A DNA stretch of 64,000 nt from Symsagittifera roscoffensis. Lineage: Eukaryota > Xenacoelomorpha > Acoela > Convolutidae. Within the stretch, counting starts at the first letter, position 1, and the number at the start of each line of letters is the position of its first letter. The notes beneath the pieces were generated by a model, which saw only the letters and a program-made list of their open reading frames with translations, was not told the DNA's origin and did not search any database. Of this stretch, positions 59,501-64,000 are shown one piece after another. The stretch lies in contig NC_087070.1 in NCBI RefSeq assembly GCF_963678635.1, positions 2,092,994-2,156,993 on the forward strand. Reading direction: 5' to 3'. Both the position numbers and the translations under genes were made by a program.

Positions 59501-62414
59501 TGCAGATCTGCGAAGCGGTGATCATCTTCACATTTTATTTGATTAAGTAGTAATTAAACAATCTTAAGGGACAACCAAACGTTATACTTATTTTAAAAAC
59601 CTGTTGTATTTAAAATTTTCAAAAAAAAGCATAAAATAATCTTTGTCCTTGTTTTCTTTCACAATTTCGACTGGGCAGCAAAATTTTTGTTAAAAAAATA
59701 GAAAGGGCCTTTGCAAAGTTTCGAGAAAATTTTAGATCGGCTGTGATTTGATTTGAGCCAATGCAAACTTTCAAACTAATATCAAATCAACGCAAGTTTG
59801 ATTCAACGCTAGTTTTCAAGCAAGTTTCCAAGTCAATTTTTTAAGCCAATTTTCGAATCAAATTTTTCAAGTTTTATTTGAGTCGAGATTTGAACAGCCC
59901 TGGTGAGGATGGCACGTGTCTTCTGGTACTGTGTCTTTTTCCGGTCGTTTCTCGTTTCTGTCTTGTTGATGAACACTGACCCCGTGTAGATGAAGTAGAA
60001 GCCTTGACCTTTGTGACCTTCCCGCAGGATGACCCGCATTGACTCTATTTCCATCAGAGTGCAGGCGCGAGACAGCTCCAGCTGAAATCATAATCATTTT
60101 GGGGAAAAATTAATCCGTAGATTCAGAACATACTTTTAGATGATTTTGAAAAAAACCCATTCCACAAGCTAATCTAGGATTTTCTTTTCGAGGGGGGGGG
60201 GGGGGGGGGGGGGTGGGGGTTTCAGACGACTAGAGGACCTTTTTGCGTGAACCTTTACTTAATTTTAATAAAGCTAGATTTTTGTGAAAATTGGAATGCG
60301 AAATGACGGCAAGTTAGTGCAAAAAAGTGAAACTGAGTTTATTGAAATCTGGCTATTAAGTTATGCAATAACTCGTAGAAACAACATACCTGAACTTTTT
60401 GAGTGAATTTTTCGAAGTGACTCAATCCTCGAAACATATCATGCAACTGTTTCACTTCCAACTTACTCCTATCCGACGGGGCTTTTTGTAGAATTATTTT
60501 GGCCCATTTTGGCAATTTATTCTGTTTTTTCTGTGGTTCGAAGGCCCCTATGTCAAACTCGAACTTTTTCCTTTTATGTTCGACTAAAAAGTTTTCTTCC
60601 CATTGCAGCTCAAGTGATGATCTTTCTGTTTTTGACATGGAGAAAGCAACTAACGATTTGTACCATCTGTAAATTAGCATGATTGCTCTCGCTCGCGTTT
60701 TGAATAAAGTTTTAATATGAACTTTTCGCTTCTCGATTTCCTCAGTGTTTTCGCGGTTCTTAGCTAGGGTATGCAGGGCTTTGTTTTTCCATCTGATGAC
60801 CCTAAATGCCATTCGAAGTGAGAAGTACTGGGCCAATACAGTCGTTGCTTGATTTCGTGACCTCTTATGAAATAAGAAGTCTTGAGGGGTCATTCTTTTC
60901 AACCTTCGCTGTCTGGATTCTTGACGAAGAGATTCAACTAAATAAAAACCTCTTTGGTCCAACTATTGTTCCCATACTAAATTTATATCACACCATATAA
61001 CGTGCAGTTTAATTTGCGTTTGTGCAAAGGATCCAAATATCTCTTTACATTGGTACTTTTCCCTTCATTATTTAGATAATTCCTACCAAAATTTCCATGA
61101 ACAGTACACTAAGAATATTCGTAAGGTTCTTGATTGTTTCAATTTGATGGTTTTGTATAACATTTGAGAAATTATCAAGAAAAAAATTTAAAAAGTGTCT
61201 TCTTGCTTACAATAATAGCACAAAAAACAAGAAAAAACCTTGTGAAAATGTTTGAAAACATTAAGAAAATAACTTAAAGGCGGTTTTTTTTGAGTATGAC
61301 TGTGTTTTTAGATCTTCTAACCCAAATCCTGAGGTGTGAGCGCCCCTCCCCTTTCTGTGTCTCGGTACCTGCCCACCTCAGCCATAGCCATCCATCTGTA
61401 GTGCTCACTCGAATGCACAGCCCCAGGCGTCGTCATCGACCGTTCATCCAGCCGAAAGTGGGCGGGAGCCGAAAGGTGGCTGGCTGCTGTTTGAGGTCTG
61501 CTGATTGAGGTAGTCGTGAATGATGAGGTTCTCGGTCTAGCTATTCGGCTAGTTGCACTGTTTATCCTCCGTCTCGAGTGTTTGGGCGGGGAGGGGGAGC
61601 GGATGTAGGTTAGACCGCTGCAAAAAAATGAAACATGTTAGCTAAATGGATCTAAGATTTCGGGCCGAAATGTGATCAAATTAGGATCTTTGTATTGGTT
61701 TAGGAGAGCTCAGATAATCAATTTGGTCGATCTTAAAAAAGTCGACAAAATTTTCAAAAGTTTTTTGAAAATCCGCCCCCCCCCCCCACCCTCGATAAAT
61801 TCCTAGATCCGCGCCTGATTTCGGCAATCGGTGTGTTTTCAAAAACGAAGCCTTTATTCATTGAGGAACAGTTTAAAACAAAAACGAAGCCTCTATTTCT
61901 CTGGATCTTGAGTATAAAATTTCTATGCTTTCTGGATTTTCTGAAAATCTGTTTAGTTTGATCAGATTTTTTTTGGGTTACATCTTAAATTGCCATTTTT
62001 AAAAGTTGCTTAATTTGCTATTAAAATGTATAAAATTAAAAATTGGAGTTTTTGTGAAAAAAAAATGTTTGAGCAATTTTTTTACCTCATTCTGGCGACA
62101 AAAGTCGGCCGATACTTGACAACATCGTCAATATCGTCTTCTATCACACTTTTGCTTTTCAGCTCATCACTCGGCGACACGACTCTGATCTCCGACTGTT
62201 TCCTTGGATTATTATATGACTCACTTCTCTCGGCTAATAAATCCACTCGTGGTAACGAGTAGCGACCCGAGTTGAGACGTGAACTACTAATTCGACCAGC
62301 ACGACTAGTCGGGGCGTTTTCACGCGGGGGAACGACTGCTCTTTTGAAATTACCCTTGCCCCCTTTAAGTTTTGGATAATTTAGTAAAATTTCGTTCGGA
62401 GTTTGTTTTTGCAT
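38210..62414 (-). CDS. CNBD2: CNBD2-like protein with two cyclic-nucleotide-binding-type domains (8 exons, 860 aa)
   Basis: Exons in transcript order: 62414-62086, 61617-61322, 60937-60390, 60081-59900, 59438-59347, 58628-58484, 39740-39103, 38562-38210, in frame to 2583 nt. Residues 1-208 are Ser/Arg/Pro-rich and low-complexity. Residues 209-390 match the CNBD2 pre-domain helical region (AFRVIRWKNKALH, LPKWAKIILQKAP.DRSKLEVK). The first CNBD spans roughly 365-490, with REGHKGQGFYFIYTGSV and the phosphate-cassette-like GEAFGEVALLRDTSRKAT. A second CNBD starts near 531 (EYSINQVISK...EIYFVMEG). It is interrupted by a Lys/Glu/Ser-rich insert of about 130 residues and resumes at LEEGDVF. The cassette has GE and a late Arg, so ligand binding is possible but unproven. 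Vertebrate CNBD2 is about 570 aa and linked to sperm; this protein is longer. Intron 6 is 18.7 kb and contains another gene. Confidence 0.85.
38821..38832. repeat. Poly-C tract
   Basis: Twelve C in intron 7 of the CNBD2-like gene. Confidence 0.9.
39103..39740 (-). CDS. CNBD2-like exon 7
   Basis: Acceptor TTGATTTCAG, donor TTAG|GTAAAG. Starts EYSINQVISKNSTEDAEIYF then VMEGFCTVVKCLLID (beginning of the second CNBD). It runs through a charged insert with a likely coiled-coil segment (IIREQKEMDLESKLQKQREK) and ends at the second CNBD's LEEGDVFNIRDSM. 638 nt. Confidence 0.88.
39825..39935. repeat. Dispersed repeat, second copy
   Basis: CGCTGTTGTGCCCCTGGTTA and TTTGCCTCACTCCAAGCAAC, matching 33815-33925. 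Confidence 0.6.
40788..40803. repeat. Poly-G tract
   Basis: A run of 16 G inside a locally G-rich, T-poor stretch (40740-40930). Confidence 0.9.
40951..41310. repeat. Long near-perfect palindrome (about 165-bp arms)
   Basis: 40951-41115 and 41147-41310 are inverted copies with almost no mismatches around a 31-bp loop. Such a structure could extrude as a cruciform and is expected to be unstable, so either it is young or the assembly is distorted here. Confidence 0.9.
42630..42712 (-). repeat. tRNA(Leu/Ser)-like SINE head, copy 1
   Basis: On the minus strand ATAGCCAAGCGGTCTAAGC is a strong A box of class II tRNA type, and GGCTCGAGTCCCC is the B box. A variable-arm-sized spacer separates them. 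A second copy lies at 45168-45250. Confidence 0.65.
43105..43317 (-). pseudogene. Integrase core fragment (BEL/Pao)
   Basis: 71 codons reading IHIEVVSSMDASSRVMGVER, LIARSGTPPIIWSDKRVNFA and GAEKEL. This is the retroviral-type integrase block H.E....D.........F.ARRG.P....SD...NF.GA.KEL; the second catalytic Asp is visible in WSD. Confidence 0.8.
44298..44564 (-). pseudogene. BEL/Pao region before the integrase
   Basis: Minus-strand reading GGLLRSTGCKNRLSEVEFRT then KHPIVFEI matches the GGRL......E.KHPI.L segment found just upstream of the integrase zinc-binding part. Frame broken shortly after. Confidence 0.6.
45168..45181. repeat. Poly-G tract
   Basis: Fourteen G, directly beside the tRNA-like B box of the SINE at 45168-45250. 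Confidence 0.9.
45168..45250 (-). repeat. tRNA(Leu/Ser)-like SINE head, copy 2
   Basis: Minus strand AATGGCCGAGCGGTCTAAGC (A box) with the same spacer (AAATTCCAAACCTAGTTTGA then GC) as at 42630-42712. The B-box side is disrupted by the G tract. Confidence 0.6.
45258..45320 (+). repeat. Dispersed repeat family 2, copy 3
   Basis: TTGTTCCGACCATTAAAAAC then GGGGAGGAGCTTTGTATTCG and TGTGTGTTTTATT, matching 6535 and 32084. Confidence 0.5.
46338..46355 (+). promoter_or_regulatory. Probable spliced-leader acceptor of the nested gene
   Basis: TTTTTTTCCCTTGTAG ends 19 nt before the ATG at 46375, with no visible 5' exon. Same arrangement as at 4795. Confidence 0.45.
46375..46538 (+). CDS. Pyruvyltransferase-like exon 1 (signal anchor)
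   Basis: MTETILTIKN, then the hydrophobic segment, then a hydrophilic stem (TKKLEETEPVLIRHVNVPEP). Donor GG|GTAAGT, a perfect consensus. Linked to the downstream exons by strand, phase and topology only. Confidence 0.6.
46375..52303 (+). CDS. Polysaccharide pyruvyltransferase-like protein, type II membrane anchor (about 399 aa)
   Basis: Best model: 46375-46538, 50645-50872, 50968-51170, 51699-52303; all introns GT-AG, 1200 nt. Residues 16-34 (CFALGFFVAASIALVPLYL) form one membrane segment after a short N-tail, the signal-anchor layout of Golgi glycan enzymes. The rest matches the PS_pyruv_trans family (PF04230): NWGDILGTEVVEKLSG, MYAIGSLIGGTLKD, WHVWGSGFI, SVRGPETQ, DPGLLTAKLFP, IIPHFKDK, then STSLRGLIVSHSYGIPA and GGNYKFRDYYESL. 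These enzymes move pyruvate from phosphoenolpyruvate onto sugar hydroxyls as a ketal; fission yeast Pvg1 acts on Golgi galactose. Acceptor sugar unknown. The gene lies inside the CNBD2-like intron 6 on the opposite strand. The first intron (4.1 kb) and the start of exon 2 are the least certain parts. Confidence 0.78.
46560..49050. other. Intron of the nested gene, nothing recognised
   Basis: AT-rich, no exon-like conservation. Open frames at 46844 and 47168 have no domain. Confidence 0.45.
49055..49335 (-). repeat. tRNA-derived SINE, minus orientation, copy 2
   Basis: Minus strand TTAGCATAGTGGTAAGGGGT is a textbook A box and TAATCGATCC is a degenerate B box. The body matches 36280-36555, including GAAGATCTATGAAAAGCTAT versus its counterpart and GGTACCACTATTGCAGCC. 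Confidence 0.7.
50262..50520 (+). mobile_element. Partial copy of the Tc1/mariner-type MITE
   Basis: TA followed by CAGTTCTGATTTAAATTGTC then CGAACAAAACGAAT matches the left end of the element at 18025. The interior is more diverged and no right end is seen. It lies just upstream of the second exon of the nested gene. Confidence 0.5.
50645..50872 (+). CDS. Pyruvyltransferase-like exon 2
   Basis: Acceptor CTGCTCAAAG; codes IRPFAVYYIENRSYKNASLK and onward to TKDESQI. Another acceptor at 50589 (CTAACAG) would need a non-GT partner donor. The stronger-looking TTTCAG at 50569 gives an in-frame stop with exon 1. This stem-like region has no family motif, so boundaries are tentative. Confidence 0.5.
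50968..51170 (+). CDS. Pyruvyltransferase-like exon 3
   Basis: Codes the N-terminal half of the catalytic domain from SFNMCFFHPYEL through NWGDILGTEVVEKLSG to MYAIGSLIGGTLKDN. The reading frame differs from exon 2. A 95-nt GT-AG intron (50873-50967) restores it; otherwise a frameshift would have to be assumed. Donor ACAATA|GTAGCT. Confidence 0.75.
51699..52303 (+). CDS. Pyruvyltransferase-like exon 4 (terminal)
   Basis: Acceptor CTGCTAG; joins as KDN-S-SWHVWGSGFIIKP. Contains RGPET, DPGLL, IPHFKDK, SLRGLIVSHSYGIP and GGNYKFRDYY. The His of IPHF and the SLRGLIVSHSYGIP loop are the family's most conserved positions. Stop TAA at 52301-52303. Confidence 0.85.
52304..56380. other. CNBD2-like intron 6, downstream of the nested gene
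   Basis: AT-rich with no exon recognised. It contains ATAATCAATTATAAT-type motifs near 53085-53215, like those of the 40144-41376 element. It also has a CAGCGACA...TCAATGA inverted/tandem patch at 55318-55400. Confidence 0.45.
52494..52570. repeat. Short tandem TCT(C/T)TTTTCTG repeat
   Basis: Six imperfect units of TTTTCTGATTTC / TTTTCTGGTCTC in a pyrimidine-rich run, about 190 nt after the nested gene's stop. Confidence 0.8.
56386..56413. repeat. Poly-C tract, interrupted once
   Basis: C13-A-C14. Confidence 0.93.
56694..56817. repeat. 62-bp direct duplication
   Basis: Two nearly identical copies of the block containing GTCAGCTTATTATTTTTCCC and GGTGTCCGCAACAA.AGAATG. Recent local duplication. 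Confidence 0.88.
57571..57624. repeat. 27-bp direct duplication
   Basis: CATTTCGTTTAATTTCTTGA followed by GAGG is present twice in tandem. Confidence 0.88.
57890..59215. repeat. Interspersed 25-35-bp motif, both orientations
   Basis: Many diverged copies of a unit like CCTCCCCTATATAGACCAAA then TTAACATCC in the plus orientation (58645-58880, 59035-59210). The inverse, GGGAGGATGTTAACTTGATC, occurs at 57890-58080 and 58890-59010. Copies flank exons 5 and 6 of the CNBD2-like gene and could let the pre-mRNA fold back across exon 6. Confidence 0.65.
58484..58628 (-). CDS. CNBD2-like exon 6
   Basis: Acceptor CTGTTTAG, donor GC|GTCAGT. Codes DKDTFAKVCPQMFDDELKNR then HDLFLEGWDTLALYNMAL, the linker between the two CNBDs as in CNBD2 (D..F........F......LF..W....L). 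145 nt. Confidence 0.87.
59347..59438 (-). CDS. CNBD2-like exon 5 (phosphate-binding cassette)
   Basis: Codes GEAFGEVALLRDTSRKATVV then AREPCELLCI, the hallmark of the first CNBD. Acceptor CATGAACAG is the only one after an in-frame TAA. Donor ATAG|GTAGGC. 92 nt. Confidence 0.9.
59900..60081 (-). CDS. CNBD2-like exon 4
   Basis: Acceptor GATTTCAG. Codes MEIESMRVILREGHKGQGFY then FIYTGSVFINKTE. The best family join is ILT-R-GEAFGE, with donor ACCAG|GGCTGT (GG-AG). A weaker GT option (ACACA|GTACCA) would shorten the loop by ten residues. Confidence 0.82.
60192..60213. repeat. Poly-G tract (22 G)
   Basis: On the transcript strand this is a C22 run in intron 3 of the CNBD2-like gene, upstream of exon 4's acceptor. 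Confidence 0.95.
60390..60937 (-). CDS. CNBD2-like exon 3
   Basis: Acceptor TTTTTATTTAG, donor CAG|GTATGT. Codes VESLRQESRQRRLKRMTPQD through a helical, basic region (AFRVIRWKNKALHTLAKN) to LPKWAKIILQKAPSDRSKLE and LSHFEKFTQKVQ. This is the region just before the first CNBD in the CNBD2 family. An ATG at 60962 lies before the acceptor and is not the start. Confidence 0.88.
61322..61617 (-). CDS. CNBD2-like exon 2
   Basis: Acceptor TTTTTTTGCAG, donor TTGG|GTTAGA. 98 open codons, Ser/Thr/Arg/Pro-rich, ending HYRWMAMAEVGRYRDTERGG then ALTPQDL. Open in the same phase as both neighbours and more GC-rich than its introns. No domain. Confidence 0.75.
61776..61787. repeat. Poly-C tract
   Basis: A run of about 12 C in CNBD2-like intron 1. 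The flanking AAAATCCGCCCC...CTCGA..AAAT.CCTAGATCCGC also occurs near 49590-49625, so it belongs to a dispersed repeat. Confidence 0.85.
62086..62414 (-). CDS. CNBD2-like exon 1
   Basis: Starts at the ATG at 62414, MQKQTPNEILLNYPKLKGGK. Arg/Ser-rich low-complexity N-terminus ending DDIDDVVKYRPTFVARM. Donor ATGAG|GTAAAA; phase matches exon 2. The upstream sequence ending GAACGTAG, 4 nt before the ATG, is only a weak acceptor. Confidence 0.75.
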
Positions 62415-64000
62415 GACACTACGTTCAATATTTTAAAAGTAATTTTCAAACTTGATAACCAAAAAGTAAATGTCATAAATTTTGCTGTTTTGAGTGCTTT
62501 TAAAGAAAGTAAATAGTGCTAATTAAATCCGGTTATAATTTTGAGAGTATTTTCGAGATGGTAAAATTAATGGCCTGCACAATTTAACGCGTGCCGAATT
62601 ATGAAAACGAACATTTTGACGAGTTCATTAAAGTTTCTCGAAAAAAATAACTGCCATCTTACAAAATGTTTTATGTTATTAATAAAAACTTCATTAAACA
62701 GTTGAGCAAATCTTACGAGTGAACGTGTAATAATAACGTGAGTATCTCTCAAGTTTTACTTGATCATGCATTATTCTATAGTTTACATGAATACCTTTAC
62801 TACTGAGCTTTGCTCCAAATGGTTTTAAAATCGAAGTGAAAAACTTGGTATTACCTCGATGAAAATTTTTGTGTTGCAAATCACATTTACAGGTAGTTGT
62901 TTTTTTGCAAAAAAATCGTTGAATGTGATTTTGAGCGCGCATTTAAAGAGCTAAAACAATTCAGTTTTGATGCGATTTATGGTCTGATCTCTTAATCCGG
63001 TTGTGCGTCCAGACAATAAATCACTCTAACAAAACAGAGAAAGTTCTTAGCCATCTCAAAACAGATTTTGCAAAAAGTTATTGCCAAACTAGTTTGCAAA
63101 ACGTTGAACTGCAGGGGCTTGAATTAACTGCTGAAAAAGATTGTATCTCCAGCTGCAAATACGCCACTTCATGTCTTCAGATTAAGAAATGTAGATTTTT
63201 TTTCTAAATTGTATAAAACTAAGAGAAGTTTGTTATTTTCAACACAAAAAATAAAGTTTCTTTACATTTTCTGTCCCATCACGTAACTTTCTAAAGCGCA
63301 AGAGGTTTCCAGCTGAAATATATATTTTTTCTAAAATAAAACCTTTTCTAGTTTTTTTTAAACAAATATGTTTCAAGAAAACAAGTGTTTTCTTGGATAA
63401 AGTAATCAAAAGTGAAATCTCTCTTAATCAGCTTAATCAAATTCAGTCCATAACAAACTGGAAGCTAAAATAAGCTAATTTTATAAAATAGGCACAACCT
63501 AATACCGTGTTTTTTTTGCATTTTTATTTAGGATTTAATTCTATCAAGTTTCTGATAAATTTGTTCAAATGCCAGCTGGGTTCACAAAACTGCCTGTCCT
63601 ACAAATCCATGAAAAATAACTGTATGATATTGGCATACAAGCAATTTGCTATACAAATGATTCCTGTGACAAGCAATTTTTTTAAAATAAGGCTTAGATT
63701 GATAAGCATTTCGTCATATTATCGAATTGTATAACAAACGATTTTTCCATAAGTTTTTTTATCATAAGTTTCGTTTGACACATTTGTTTTTTGCCCGAAA
63801 GAACGATAAACAAATATTTTAACTCCAACTGGTTAAGTGAAAACCAACCGGTTAAGTGGCACAAACCTTACAAACTTAAAGAAATTTTTTGATTAAACAT
63901 TAGTTCTAGTTTAATTAAACGTACCATTTTGTTTTGATAGATAGCCTTAAATTATTGGCATTGTAATTTCCAATCAACAAATCTTAACGAATTTAATTCA
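62415..64000. other. 5' flank of the CNBD2-like gene
   Basis: AT-rich. No exon, RNA gene or complete repeat recognised. A duplicated AACYGGTTAAGTG motif at 63829-63858 resembles the inner repeat of the hAT-type MITE at 32191-32633. Confidence 0.5.

Noticed and set aside
1-64000. CRISPR arrays, bacterial operons, phage
   Set aside because: Regular repeats here are minisatellites or degenerate arrays without spacer structure; genes are intron-split.

Overview
The window is AT-rich eukaryotic DNA from an animal-like genome: intron-split genes with separated exons, several transposon classes, tRNA-derived SINEs and foldback elements. I see no bacterial operon or CRISPR. Three protein genes can be assembled exon by exon in frame. 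(1) A plus-strand mitochondrial acyl-CoA dehydrogenase, 8 exons from 4804 to 32038, 441 aa. (2) A minus-strand protein with two cyclic-nucleotide-binding-like domains (CNBD2-like), 8 exons from 62414 to 38210, 860 aa. (3) A plus-strand polysaccharide pyruvyltransferase-like gene (46375-52303, about 399 aa in the best model). It has an N-terminal membrane anchor and lies wholly inside the 18.7-kb intron 6 of the CNBD2-like gene, on the opposite strand.

The splice sites are the main clue to the organism. Most introns are GT-AG. Two acyl-CoA dehydrogenase introns have no GT that keeps the conserved protein in frame; they fit GA-AG (G|GAAAG... donors, with GG-AG possible for the second). One CNBD2-like intron fits GG-AG best. 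Two of the three start codons sit 8 and 19 nt after a strong pyrimidine-AG acceptor with no visible upstream exon, as expected for spliced-leader trans-splicing. G*-AG introns plus trans-splicing are known from larvacean tunicates (Oikopleura), and larger larvacean genomes are reported to have grown through non-autonomous elements. I therefore infer a larvacean or similar tunicate with an expanded genome; this rests on a few introns.

Layout. 1-4.7 kb: SINE, foldback and a degenerate tandem array. 4.8-32 kb: the acyl-CoA dehydrogenase gene. Its introns hold tandem arrays, a 721-bp hairpin MITE, Helentron-like non-autonomous elements, a broken BEL/Pao retrotransposon (about 20.9-25.2 kb, minus strand) and a decayed hAT transposon with a perfect 8-bp target duplication (29471-31300). 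32-38 kb: convergent intergenic region with a hAT-type MITE, a decayed Tc1/mariner element, another Helentron-like copy and a SINE. 38.2-62.4 kb: the CNBD2-like gene. Its giant intron carries a 165-bp-arm palindrome, BEL/Pao pol relics, SINEs and the nested pyruvyltransferase gene. 62.4-64 kb: nothing recognised.

The three genes share no pathway. The acyl-CoA dehydrogenase acts in mitochondrial acyl-CoA oxidation, the CNBD2-like protein is probably a cytoplasmic cyclic-nucleotide or structural CNBD protein, and the pyruvyltransferase probably acts in the Golgi on galactose-containing glycans.
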